A DNA stretch of 64,000 nt from Linnemannia schmuckeri. Its lineage: Eukaryota > Mortierellomycota > Mortierellomycetes > Mortierellales > Mortierellaceae. Shown piece by piece: positions 9,579 through 22,456 of this stretch (position 1 is the first letter of the stretch; each line of letters starts with the position of its first letter). The stretch is from NCBI GenBank assembly GCA_029449235.1, contig JANATG010000002.1, forward strand, positions 1,922,001-1,986,000. The letters run 5' to 3'. The notes under the pieces are model-generated. The model was not told the DNA's origin and ran no database searches. It saw only the letters and a list, made by a program, of their open reading frames with translations. The translations under genes were made by a program, and so were the position numbers.

Positions 9579-10971
9579 TTAATTTTGTTCAACGGTGGCG
9601 GATGTTGAAGGGACACTAGAGGTGTACTCGGTGCGAAGCCCCGGGAGCGCCTCTTCTTTTTTTTAGTAACTCAGAAACGGGTTCTAAGCTATTAAAAAAC
9701 CCTAAAGATTCCAAGGCACCGGTGAGTGATACGCGTAAGAGGGTCGAGTGTTTTCACAGCAGCAAGGCATGCAACTTCCCCTTTGATCATCCAGGTTTGA
9801 GCAGGCTACGACAACATTATGAGATTTGAACAGGCTACGACAGCATTGTAAAAGCTCGGTGCTTTTTTTTTGTTGTAAATAGCTTGGTGCACTAAAAGAC
9901 GAAAGGAGAGCGAGGCTCCTTCTTGGGATTTTACGACCGTCTCTGTTGTTCACTTGATTAATTGGTCCAATAGATCTCACTTCGTGAGGATCTTCGCTGC
10001 GCGAAGGAGGTTTCGATCTCTGTCTATGTAAAGTGAGCCGAAAGGGAGACTATTCATTTTCTCATTCTTTCCCTCACTCTTTCCCTTTCGTTTTTTTTTG
10101 ACGCATTCTTCTACAGATACGTTAGGCTCGACTCCACACCCAGGAGAAGGGCATGAGGCAAGCCTCATGCTCACTTCTCGGAGGAAGTGGAGTCAAGCCT
10201 ACAGATATGTTCCAACTCTCAAGAATCGTGGCCAGTGCACTTTAATATTATTTCCCTCTTGGCTCACATTTACAAAGGGAAGAAAAATTTAATTTGGTAC
10301 CTGTAACCGGGCATATCCACCAAGAACAAAAAAGAAGAGGAAAATAAACTTATTATATGGCAATACACTCGGATGAAAGAAAAAAAAAAAGTTAGTTAAG
10401 GAACGAAAAAGAAGCGAAAAGAAAAGAAAAGAAAAAGAGCTCATTGTGTGGCCAGTGTACTCGCAACAGGAAAGTATGAGCTCCAAGTACAAAAACGAAA
10501 CAAAAAGAAAAGAAAAAGAAGCCATTTATTGCAGACAACGCAGACTTGCGCGTCAAAGGAAGAATAGTATGAAAGACAGTAGATGTAGTTTGTTACAGAG
10601 TCTTTTCGATATACACCTTTCATTATCATTCCCTTCCCATTCCCATCCGCAACCTTTCCATACCATTCTGCTCATCGGACCAAACCCTGATATAATCCGC
10701 TCCCGATATCCGACTTAGATCCACGACACCATTGTGTGACAGAGCACCCGGAAGCCAAAATAAATAGCATGAACATTGAAGAACGGGAAAGAAAGTGAAG
10801 AAGAAAAAGAAAAGAAAATCAAAAAAAGAAAGAAAGAAAAATAGGCCGATGTGTAGCCTGTGCACTTGAGTGAAAAAAAAAAAAAAAAAAAAAAAACCGG
10901 CCAGTCGTTTATGCTCTGACACGATCATCAAAGTATGAAAACAAATGAAATAAAAGCATTTCACAATCAGA
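9579..10971. other. Non-coding region with homopolymer tracts and a fold-back repeat
   Basis: No supported gene is visible. The stretch holds short A/G-rich runs (10378-10450), a poly(A) run near 10873-10895 and the fold-back element at 10111-10211. Small ORFs here are low-complexity Phe/Leu/Ser-rich translations of AG tracts. Confidence 0.5.
10111..10211. repeat. Fold-back (hairpin) repeat with flanking direct repeats
   Basis: Outer arms AGGCTCGACTCCAC (10124-10137) and GTGGAGTCAAGCCT (10187-10200) are inverted with one mismatch. Further arms GAGAAG/CTTCTC and GCATGAGGC-AA-GCCTCATGC nest inside. The 77-nt hairpin is bordered by CTACAGATACGTT (10111-10123) and CTACAGATATGTT (10199-10211), a 13-bp direct repeat with one mismatch that overlaps the arm by 2 nt. 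It looks like a very small fold-back insertion. Confidence 0.6.
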
Positions 10972-11140
10972 AAAAGCCCAAGGGAGGCATTTGAGAGTGA
11001 AAGGAGACTACATACCAGACTCTTCCAAGAGCCATCCACCAGTCGCAGTCCGGTCCACAACCTGGCTCTGCGCAACAATTGCCGCTACTTTTCATGGCTC
11101 CAACAGAAGACTCCTCACAGCTTTAACGGAAGACAAAAAA
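10972..11140 (-). mobile_element. LINE copy C: diverged 3' UTR fragment
   Basis: The plus strand reads AAAAAGCCCAAGGGAGGCATTTGAGAG..., matching the LINE 3' UTR at 7400-7540 (GTCGCAGTCCGGTCCA, CTGGCTCTGCGCAACAATTGCCGCT). It has more substitutions and small insertions than copies A, B and D, so it is probably the oldest. It lies about 230 bp past the stop codon of the kinase gene. Confidence 0.75.
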
Positions 11141-11368
11141 AAGAAGATGGGCTGAAATGATGGTTACTGTTACGCTTAATTAAAACAAAGTATTACAGAT
11201 ATCCTATGCAGAGCAGGTGGCTGAGTTCAATTCCAGGATTGACCGCCACGTTTTGACTTAGCTAATAAGCAGAACATACCAAGTTTTTTTAAGCTTAGAG
11301 AGAGAAAAGATAGTATTTGAATTCTCCCTCGTCCTTTTCATTTTCAAAGCTGAAAAAAATGCACCTAT

Positions 11369-14300
11369 CTAAACTACCCCCTCCCTGGCCGCCTCCCCAC
11401 CGACAGGACCAGCATGAACAACCTGAACAGTACTGCTCTCGTGTTCCCCTCCACCTCCTTCATTCAAAGCAACATCACCACTACCACCAGCAAGAGCACC
11501 AGTAGTAGCAGTAGAAGCTACGGGACCGCCCGTCTGCAACATGGGTCCCAACAACGAGCCCATCTTCAATCCCTGGCCCCAATCCTCATGCCGTTCTAAG
11601 ATCAAAGGACTGATCGGAACAGTACATGAGGCAGCCGAGGCACCAGTAGTAGCCGCGGCAGCAGCCACAGGCATTGCAGACAAGGGCGAGCTAAAGAACG
11701 TCCTTTCCTTGTTGGACGAGTACGAAGACGATATCATCATCTCACCAGATCCTATTCCTCCGCCATTTCCACCCGTGAGACTGACGGCGCTCCCTCGACG
11801 ACTCACACAGTTATAGTTGTTCCTCCGAAGTGCCATCAGACCGTCATGCTCGTCCTCCGAGTTTGTATGGTGCAGCGCAAGTGGGTGAGGTGGGTCACGA
11901 AGACTGCTCGTACTGTTCTTCTTGGTCGGCGTCAACATTCCTCCTCCACCACCACCACCACCGTTACCACCATTGCCACTGCCGATCGAGCCAGGGTTTC
12001 CTCCGCCGGGGCTTGATCGCTTCAACATCATCGAAATCATCCCAGGTCCCATCGATTGCAGCGATAGACTAGTCGTGCTGCCGTTTCTGGATCCTGCTCT
12101 TGATCCAGACTTAGATCTCGGCAGCTTGGTGGACGATCCGTTGCCAAACCCGAAAATAGTATGACTAGAGCTGGCAGGAGGCGGTGGTGCGGGAGCAGAG
12201 GCGATAAGTCCTGCCGACGCTGGAGCAGAGAGAGGAGATCCAGATGCTCCTTCGACCAGTTGTGGTGTTGTCGAGACAACTGTCAAACCAGAGATTGGAG
12301 GAGTGCCGCCAGCCGTCGTGGAATGCGCCGCAGAGCTGGATCGCGATCTCGACCTTGAACGAGACTGAGTCAAAGTTCCCAAGCCAAGGAGGTACCCAGA
12401 ACTGCCCTCTCTGCGAGGTTCCCGTGGTCGATCCTTCCTGCTAGTCTCACTCGTCGCCAAAGTGCTGGAAGTTGGCGCGACAGAAGTAGTGCTACTGGGT
12501 TCGCTGCTGCTGGACTGCTTAGAGTGGCTTCCTTGACTGCCACTTCCGACTCCCAAAGACTGGATCATCGACTTTAATGTACTGGTGCCAGAACCAGAAA
12601 CAGACGCAGACAGTGGTCCCTTCCCGTAGTCGGACGAATCGCTCAACCCTGCCAACGACTGTCCGCTCTCAGGTGGATCAAAAGGCCCCTGAGAAATTGC
12701 CAGTTCGCCGACAATAGGAGTGGAGGGTCCTCTAGCTGGACCGAGCCCTGCCAGATTTGCATTAGCCGCCAGCTTACCCTGCATCATCATAGCCTCCATG
12801 TTCACGTCGTTTAACAATGTCACATTCTTGTACGAGAAACTTTCAAACTCAGACTCGATGCTCAGGGACCGCTGCATCATCGTTCCGTTGCCGTCGCCAT
12901 GCTGTTGTTGGTTCATTATATCCTGATCCATCTCGTCCGGCTCTTGGTTGTGGTCGTATTCGTGGTTGCGAGAAGGTCGGCGAGAGTGGAGGCGAGGTCG
13001 CGGATAGGATCCTTGGTCTGGCTCAGTAGAGATGTCAGAGACCTGATGGACTGTTGCTCCTAACGAGCTAGACGGCTGTTGAGGCACTGGAGGCAATCCA
13101 TCGACGTCTCGGGTTGCAAGAGGCGATGAGGGAGACTGTGGCTGCAAGGCCCAAGTAAGTCCAGATGACCGGAGGCTCTGATGGTTGCTAGACTGATGCT
13201 GTAATCGAGGGTCGCTAGCCTTGTGCATCGGGGAAGAAGGTTGTCGCTGTCCAGTTTCAACTCTCAGTCCCCGCTCTGGTCCACTAGACTTTTCTGACAG
13301 AGCTAATGTCGAGTCTTTAGCGCTTAAGGAGGAAATGGGCCCGGGCTGAAGATCGCGCAAGTCGGTGACGCCTGTCATTGGGTTGTAAACAGGATCAAAA
13401 GCCGCGTCCTGGTCTTGCTCACGCTCATGCAGGCTGGCTAAAGTGGAACAGCTTCCCATACTGGATAGAGGCTTGCCGTAGTCGAGTCCAGTAAAATAGT
13501 TTGAGTTCAAGGCTGGATCGCCACCAACTCTGGCTGATGGCACTGAAGATGAAGCGGAAAGAGAGTGGCTCTGAGCCCAAAGCTCGCTCTCAATTTGCTT
13601 GGCTAAAGGAGACCCCAGTGGCTGCTCGGCTAAGAATGGCGGTATGCCGATTCCCATTTGAGAAGATGACGAAGGTCGGATGCGATGGAGTGAAGAGGAT
13701 GAGGATGAAAGGGTGTTCGAGAGCGAAGAGCCGAATCCAGGATTGAACGAGACTCGGTTTGAGACTGACTTTGAGCGGCCATGGTTCATCAGCCTGGGTC
13801 GAACAGTTTGCATCGACGTTCGCTCGGCAGAGGTGGGCGAAGACGTACCTGACTCCAGGTCCACAGCCGATGTCGATGGGGTCATGGTTGGCATCATCGA
13901 GGGGGACGCTGTCAAGGCAATACTGGGATCCAATTGCTTTGAGGCAGAGCTTCTAGACTCGGCGGCGTTGTCAAAGGTAGCGTTGGCAGCATTGTCCGAG
14001 ACAACAGCATTTCCTGACGCAATCTCTGCCATGTTGCCATTTGATAATCGTCTGATGTCGGGTCTGGCGTTTCGAGCTATGTATAATAAGCGACCAAAGG
14101 CATGATGAAACTTGATTACCATGGAGGCATACTTGTCATGAGATACCAGTGAAAAAAATGGCACAGTTTCTTACCATCAAAGTAGCTTGTATCGGTGTTG
14201 TCGTTAGGTGAAGGAATAAAAGGGGCCTCTTGGTTTCTGATGTTCTCCCAGTCGACACCTTGGAAGAAAGGGTGTGCCTTTAACGCAGCGGGCGAAGGGC

Positions 14301-17300
14301 GGTGTGTAGGCTCTCTGCTCAACAGTTTGTTAATCAGATCGTGAGCTTCCCTCGACAAACCATATTCGGGCCACTGAATGTCTATTAGAATTTTAAAGTA
14401 TGATGTTTTTTCTGTTAGTCATAAATGTCACCAAATAGCAATAGCAAATGGTCTCAACAAGATTAAGATGGTGTCATACCGTGGTTGAGGATATTCTTGA
14501 AGATGGCCTCAGGTGCCTCATCCATGAACGGGGGATAGCCAGTAAGGAACTCGAACAGACACACACCCAATGACCACCAGTCGACTGCCTCACCGTGACC
14601 AATACCCAACAGCAGCTCAGGCGCCAGGTAGTCCGGCGTTCCAAGAAGAGCCTTGCTACTCCCGCGATGCCTTCTCGTCGCACGTCCTGAGAGTGTACTA
14701 TGCTGTTGCGAGGCGCCCGCTGTTGATGCCTGTGCAGCGGCAAGTCTCGCTGATGTGACTGCTGAGTCTTCCTTGCCCTCAAGACTTCCAATGGTCGCCG
14801 ACTTCTTGATAGTCGATATCTTGGACGGGTGAGAGGGAGGGCGAGCAATGTGTCTACGGTTCAGAGACGGGGCCTTGTGCTCATGCCAGCTGAACATGTC
14901 ATTTTGATCGGGAACGGTGATACGACTCAGTCCAAAATCGGTTAACTTGATATGGCCCTCGGCGTTGACAAGCATGTTATCTGGCTTGAGATCGCGATGG
15001 GTAATTCCGTTCGAATGCAGGTACTCCAGTGCCAGAATACATTCAGCAATGTACATCTTGGCCATATCTTCCTCAAACGATCCAAATACAGCCAAGAGTG
15101 ATGAGAGATCCCCTCCGATAACATACTCCATTACCAAGTACAGGTAGTCCTTGCTCGCAAACGCATAGAACAGTTGTACGACATAGGGAGTTCGTGTCAA
15201 AGCAAGGACGCGTCGCTCTGCCAAGACGTGGTTGACCATGTTCTTGCGGACCATGTCAGCCTTCTTGAGAATCTTGATGGCATAGAGATCCTTGGTCGTC
15301 TTTTTCCTCGCCAGGTACACCTTACTATGTATGCATAGAATAACGAAGAGCCCAAGCGTTAGTGAATGTCCTCGTAAACACTCAGATGAATGCCATATCT
15401 AGCCACCAGTTACCTACCCAAATGCTCCACGACTGATAGGCTTGATGATCTCAAAATCTTGGATACTTGGCACGCGACTCTTGTAAGCAGACGCCGCGTT
15501 GTTGAAGGGGGGCGACAAAACGCCAGCAGGGCCTCCGCCGCCAAAGAAGCCATTGCGACCTGTCTCTGCTTCGCCAGAGATGCCCTTGGACTGTCCAGCC
15601 AGGTTGTTGTAGCTGTTGATGCGTTGACGTGATGCTCGCAAGAAGGCAGCAAAGATGGTGCTGAAGTTCTTGCTCGGTTTTTCCGACGTACCCGACAGAC
15701 CCGATGTTCCCTGAGCAGCCGACATCGAGCCAGATCGCTTCAGCCTATTGACGACTGTCGTGTCGGCACCGGCTCCTGCTCCACCAGTGTGTGACGTCTC
15801 CAAGTCTAAAATATGCAGAAATGAAAAAAAAAAAAAAAAAAAAAAAATTACTCACTTGGTTAGCAGCTGAATATTGAGTGACAAAAGTCTAAATGGATAG
15901 TAAAGACATAGCATACCATTGTTCGAGAAATTTGATCCGGTGCTCTCTCGCCTTGAATGCTTGGAGGCAAACCCTTGATCGACCCGAGATATCGTGCTTA
16001 TCCGCTTACCGGTAATTCCAGTCATGGTTTGGGAAGACTGCAGGGGTAATGGCGGCTTGGTCGATCGTGTCACATCATCCTTGGGCTTTGACTTGGGCTT
16101 CTTCCTGCCTCCCCAAAACGAGGTCGAAGAAGAAGATTGCTGGAGCTCACTCTGGGAACTGATCGCGCTGGCACTCTGAGACCGAGTGACGATGCCGTTA
16201 TCGCCGCCGTCGCGTCCTGTCAGCTGACCAAGCTCGTTCTGGATCGTGCGCATTGTTGCCAGCTTCTCTCGAACCACATGGGCAATCTTCTTTGTAATGT
16301 TGAAAAGTTCCTCATCGTAGGCCGGGTTCCTGGAGTCCTGAAGCATGTTGTTGATTTTTTGGTGGTACTTCTCTAGCTTGCGTATCGCGTTCCGAGGGTT
16401 AGATTCAAGTACCAGAGATGCCTTCTGGGAGAGAATTTGAATTTTCTCAGAGTCCTTGATGCTATGATAGTCCACGTACGGTCGATTCATAGCCTCGATC
16501 AATTCTCTGCGCTGCCAAACACAGGCACTGAGTTTGCCCAAGGCATGGTTGCAGCTCTCGAGCTTCTGACTGCATTCATGCTGGAGCTTGCAGGTCTCGC
16601 TGTGTCGATCCAAAAGCGATAGCAAGATCTCTTCGTCACAGATTCTGCACACAGTGAGGTTTTGGGAAAGGTCCACAGTCGCTACGGATTGGGAATCCGA
16701 CTTTGCGGGTACATCCAGCGAAGGGAACTGCTGGGATGTTGTAGAGTCGATCGTCTGGGAGCGGATCAAATTGGTGGAGGTGACCGATGATCGATGTCGA
16801 AGTCCAAAGGGGCTGGGCTTGACTGGAACAGAAAGTGGGGATGAAAGTCCAGGCGACAAGGGCGATAGCGGTGAGAGCTGCGCAGAATGAGAAGGAGACA
16901 TGGGCAACAGCGACTTTTCGGCCGAGCTGCTCTGCTGGTTATTGAACATAGACTTGAACGACTTGAGTAGGCCCATGGTCGTCTTCTTCTTATCACCGGA
17001 TTTCCTCGCTTTGGAGCCGCCCAACACACCGGAGCTGTCACTTTCGTTGGCGGCATCCTTGCTCTCTATTCTATGCAAACTTGTATCGAAGGAGCGGAGG
17101 GAGACAGAGCTTGGCTGTGCAGCCGAAACTGCGAGGGTTCCACGTTCTTGGCTTAATAGAGCATCTCGGCGTTGGCCCTGATCTGGCTTGGATTCTGGCG
17201 ACCGGGATGCCTCTGGAGATTTAGGCGAAAGCTGACTGATAAGTGGAGAGGTCACAGCTGGCTTGATATCCAGGGTCATGGCTCTTGACAGCGGAGGGGC

Positions 17301-20300
17301 CGAGAATCGCTTGCTGGGCAATGGAGGCAAGGCCAGAGCGGTTGCGGTCGACTGGAGCTGTATTTCACCGGCAGGAAACACATTTGCATGCTCCGCCACA
17401 ACGCAGTTCGCAGGAGCAAAAACTTCACTCTTTTCCTTGAGATGCTGATCAAGCGATGTCCTCGTTGTCGCAGGTGTGACCTCGGGAGAACGGTGGATGG
17501 AGGTGCGCAATCCTGGTTCTGTCGAAGCCGAGTTTTGTGTGGACGATCTTGCCCTTGTCCTCTTTTCAATCTGCTCATCCATAGAAGCTGCCGATTTTGA
17601 TCTTTCATTATTAGCTATTTGGATCGGCATTGCGGGCGAGGGCAATGGCGACCAGTCCAGGTGCGAGAACGGCATGCTCTGCTCCAGTATCAAATTCCCA
17701 GAGGGAAGCTCCGTTGCTTGGAGATCCTCGTTCAAGCGTTGCTCATGCTATATCATTCATAAGTAACGGGGCCTGCGTCAGCATAAAGACTTTGGAGTAT
17801 ATCTGTATTCAATCTGGGAGGGACGCATTTGCAAAAGACTTACCAGTCGTTCAGCTAAACGACACACTGGAGCAAACACATAGACAAGCTTGGTCAACAG
17901 GTCCTCGGCTTCTGCATTTCCAACCGCCATGCGACGCTGTCGGTCCATAAGAGTCTGTAACGACTTCATAATCTCGACCGCTCGCAGGGGATGTGCAATG
18001 ATGGATGACACTGGAGTATGCAAAATCTGCTGGGAGATGCACTCGATTGAGATGAGCAAGGTGGTGTGTGAGCTAGCAAGGATGGTGGGCGGCCAGCTGT
18101 TGGATGCAATGATACGACGGGAGAGGATCGACTGCTTGCGTGAAATAGCCCTGAGATTGCTGGTTTCCTCCGCTTCAGGCGCATGTCCTGGGGTTGGGGA
18201 GGGTACATCGATGGGTGCGGTAGACACAGAAACCGAGCTCGGTACAAGGTCGCCCGACGGAATCGAGTTGCTCCTGTTCACTTCCTTGCCAGCAGGGAGG
18301 GCAGTATTGTTGCTGTAGCATCGGGAAGTAACCATTAAGGCTGTCAGAGCGTCCTTGTGTCCAATGCTGTTGTGGCGTGAGGATTTGCCCAGCGTTTCCG
18401 CTTTCCTGGTTGCGGGTGCCTTGTCCAATGGTCCAATGCTCGTCTCATACCATGCATCACCGAACGAGAAGGGCTGGAGCGAAGTTCCGTGTGCATCATC
18501 CATTACGCTCCATTGAGTAGGCGAATCCATTGTAGGCTTCTCCTCTGTCCACATGGGCGCGTATGCATCTGGAATCTCCTGCTGAAACGTCATACATGCG
18601 ATATCCTTGTCCCGCTTGCACTCATACCAGCCATCCAGGACTATCCGGATCTCGGCATCGCTCTTCGTCTTGGCGCGCACCACCTCATGGATCAGAGCGT
18701 TCGCAGCGTTCAGCTCGTTGGTGTCGTCCATGAATCCGATCTGGGACACTAGGTTTTGTGGGGCATTGGCCGACAAATCGGGGAAGAAGGCAGGAAGAGA
18801 GCTCGAGTGGACCATTGGCGCGCCACCAAAAGCACTCAGAGAGGGTGATGACATTAGTTTGTCGAATCGGCTCGAAGGAGGTCCATTGGTCGATCCGGTG
18901 GTGTGATCCGAGTCATACTCCAGACGAAGAGCTGTCCTTGGAGGAAAGTGGAATCCTCTGATAACTCCGCGCTTTTGCTTGGCGTCATCCTCTGCGTCAG
19001 AATCAGAAAACACTCGCTCGATCGACCTTTTCCTGCCAACAGGCTTTCCGCCCCAACAGTCCGAGTCACTATCGGTGGTGTAGTAGTTCTCCTGATCCGA
19101 TGCCAGAACCCGAGCCAGATGAGATTTGGGCGATCCTTGAGGCGAGTTCTTGAACATCTGACCACTTAGAACGTAGACTGAGTGATGTCGTTGGTAAGAG
19201 GATGGAGATGACGCCAAGGACGATGACCTCCTTGCAGTGGGAATCTCGGTAGGCAAGGCGGATCCAGATCCAGATCCAGAAACCGAGTAAGGGGACGGGA
19301 TATTGACTGCCATAGGAGATGCAGGTGGTGAAGAGTCATGCTCCTCTAATGACGATGACTTTTGTGAGTCGATAGATCTGTTCAAGTGACGTTGTCGCTG
19401 CCTGCCCTGCACCCTTCCTTGTGATGCATGGAGATGAGAGGGGAGAAAGTGCTGGGGGTTGCTGCCATAGGCTGACCGTGTTGGTGCGGAGAGGGCCAAT
19501 CCTGGCGACTCTGGTTGTGATTGTGGTGAGTGGGGCATGTTGATGGGAAGGAAACGGTCGGAGAGTTGCTCCTGGCGGGAGGCTGAAGTGGATGTTTGGT
19601 CGCCTGTGCTTGAGCCATTACTGTCTACAGACGATCTGCTCCTGTCTGGATGTGTCTGCTGGAGAAAAGTCGACGTCACCGTCCTTTGATGTTCCTCCGG
19701 ATAGTCCTCGTCGTCTCCTGATCCTGCAGGGCTCTCAGGATCCATGTCATAGCTCTTTTCGCGGGATACTCGATAATTGACTTGACCATCCCGATGAAGG
19801 CTTTCTGCAGAAGACTTTCCATCACCACTCTCCGACTGCGCCATATCTGGGTTGAAGACATTGGAGAGCGGTGACTGGATTTTCTCCTGGTTTGACAGAG
19901 ATCGACGAAGGCGCGCCTTCCAGTTTATGCTCGAGTGAGGTGAGGATATTGAAGATGCCGACGACATGAGGGGAGATCCGGAGCTAGGAGAAGGTGATCC
20001 TGATCCGCTGGACAAACTGGGACTGTATTGTTGTTGATCGTGACTGGAAGGGTTGAGTTTGATGTTGACAGGGGAGAGACGAAGCTTAGCAGCTGCAGCG
20101 CTGCCCATTGAGCCTCTCTTTACATGAAGAGATGGCCGAGAACTGAGGACAGAAGGATCGGGACTTTCGTCATATCCATAAGAGTGGGAACTTGAAAGCA
20201 TGGATCCGCTGCTGGCGCTTTGTTTAAAGTGGTACCAGGACTGATCGTGAGCGTTTGTCCTGGACTGTTCTTGCGGATTGGAACTGGAGACGATATCGGA

Positions 20301-22454
20301 TTGTCCCAGTGGAGATGAAGTAGTGGTGGCGCTCAGTACAACTGCGTTGTGAGTCATGTTGGGCGACAGAGACGAATAGAACGAGGCTGCTGAGGAGGAT
20401 GAGGCCGAAACACCGGAGGGTACCGTTGGTGCTGTCGAAGACGGTCCCATCTGAGATGCGCTACTGCTGTTATTCCCACTCCCGCTGATCAAGCTTCCCG
20501 ACTTCATTTGAGTGTTGAGTAATGAGCGGTAAGCTGAAATACTCAGTTCTGCACGATATTGCTCAATCTCCTCCGGATTTGAGATGGATGTCGGCCAGGC
20601 ATTCTTCTCGGAGGTCACGGCCGTACTAGGCTGGGTTGACGACGGTGAAAGTTCCAGCGGGGCCTTGGGTGTAGCACTGAGCACCCTCTGCGCTGTACTG
20701 AGAGTCTTTAAGGAGTTGCTCACTCTTGGCGGTATCCGCGGTGACAGTGCTACTGTTGCTGGCTCGATACTCGCTCCTATTACTACTTCGAGAGCAGGGT
20801 GTGCATAAATATCCCTCCTGGTGGTTAGAGATCAGTGGCACAATAAATACATAAATTTTGGGCATAGGAATTGGATGATGTTCGCTTCCTTGCCTAACTT
20901 ACCAGGTGTAAGGCCATCAATATTATTTTTATCGCTTCCATCTGGAAGTGCAGGTGGTGCGTTTACAGTTGGCTGAGGCTCCTCGGGGACGGACTCAATG
21001 ACAGGCATAAAGGTCACGACATGTCGGCAAGTCTGAGGAGGTGATTTTGTCGTCGTTGATGTTATTGATGCTACTGCTGACCCGGTAAGCGATTGAGAGT
21101 GGCTGTTCTCTATCCTTTGCTCTGCTATTGTTATTGTTGCATCGATCGAAATGTCTGCTGATTCCTTTCGAGGGATGTCCTGTATCCGCTGTTGCTGTGG
21201 TTGTTGATGTTGTGGTTGTTGGTGCTGTGACTCTTCTGTGGTAGCGAAAGTAGAAACGGACAAAGGCAAAGAAGGCAAACTGGGCGGTCGACTGTCTTGG
21301 AAATGCTGAGACTGAGAATGCGACTGGGAGAGCAGAGATGATGGTAGTACAGGGGATAATAGAGATCCCATTGGTACCATTTGTGCCGAAGAGGGGTCAG
21401 GGTCTGGACCAGGGCCTGGACCAGCCATGGCAGCGGTCAAGACTGAGGCGGGAAGGGACGAGGTGCGTTTGTGACTGAGGGCGGGACTGCTTCTGGGGTG
21501 AGCTGGAGACATGCTCCGTGCGGAGTGTGAGACAGGCGAAGACGACGACGACGACAAGGTGCTCACGTTGTCCCTGTTGAAGCTGTTGTTGGCGGTGGTG
21601 ATGGTGGTGACATTCGCAGAGGGAGGAACAGCAGCAGCAGAAGCAGAAGCAGAAGAAAAGGGAGTAGAAGGAGTAGAAGGAGCAGTTGCAGCAGCAAGGT
21701 GTTGTGTGGCAAGGGTTGTGGAAGTATGGGTCGAAGTGGAGGAGGTAGAATGCCGTTTATGCGAGTTAGACTTCTTTTTGCTTTGGCTGTTGGAGCGACT
21801 ATTGTTTTGGCTGGTGTTGTACAAGTCCATTGTTGGTGGATTAGAAGACGAATGATGGTGATGAGGGAGAAATCGATTCGGAAAGAGAAAGAAGTGGTGT
21901 TTACTGCTGATGTTACTGCTGATGCTGCTGCTGGAGCTCGAGAGGGCGTTGGTGCTGGAAGAATGAGGAGTGGCTCCTTTGCGTGGGCTATCGCTATTGC
22001 TGCTGCTACTGTTGTTGTTATTGTTGTCGCTATTGTTACTCTTGGGATCGTTGTTGCCCCTGGCGCGAGAGGAGAGAGTTGGAGATGAATTGGAAGAGAA
22101 GGAGAAGGATCCACTGCGGCCTTTTCTTTCCCTTTCTGATTGCTGCAATGGTGGTTTGGAGCTGGGGGAGTGGGCGGAGGAGGAAGAGTTGACGAGGGCC
22201 TTGGGGGAGGTTGAGGCGGAGCTAGGTGAGTGGTGGTGAATGTGGTGTGGAAAGGTAGCGGTCTGGGGAGTGGTGACGGGCGTTGAGGAAGCAGAGGAAG
22301 AAAGAGAGGAAGGCCACACCAGGCCGACGAGGCTATTTCGGCGGTCGCGCCATGTTAATGGCTTGGGTCGCAGACGTTCGGGAGGCGAGACTGGTTCGGG
22401 TATAGGTGTAGGAGCGTGTGGTGTGGAGCTGGAACTGGAAGTAGAGCGACGCAT
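11369..22454 (-). CDS. Rim15/Greatwall-family AGC protein kinase, very large
   Basis: Exons on the minus strand: 22454-20903, about 20776-17844, 17747-15917, 15805-15418, 15324-14480, 14381-14175 and 14076-11369, giving about 3,490 residues. The N-terminal half is Ser/Pro/Gln-rich. A CxxC...H...C finger (CRICDEE...HSETC, near 16640) and a helical segment follow, as in Rim15/Cek1. The catalytic domain has G-loop SRGAFGKVY (across an intron), AIKILKK, THRDLKPDNM, TDFGLSR and GTPDYLAPELL. About 90 residues are inserted between DFG and APE, the hallmark of the Greatwall/Rim15/MAST branch. The AGC C-tail (HPFFQGVDWENI, TSYFDARNARPDIRR) is spliced from two exons. The family acts in nutrient signalling and cell-cycle control by activating endosulfine, a PP2A-B55 inhibitor. 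No response-regulator domain is visible at the C terminus, which is low-complexity. The exon 1/2 join is unsettled: the best-looking acceptor (20818, TAACCACCAG) puts exon 2 out of frame, while AGs at about 20783 or 20777 keep it. Confidence 0.85.
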
Positions 22455-22456
22455 AG

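Noticed and set aside
21511..22114. ORFs rich in Val/Leu/Glu or Pro/Leu opposite or shifted to kinase exon 1
   Set aside because: Shadows of the Ser-rich repeats in the kinase N terminus.
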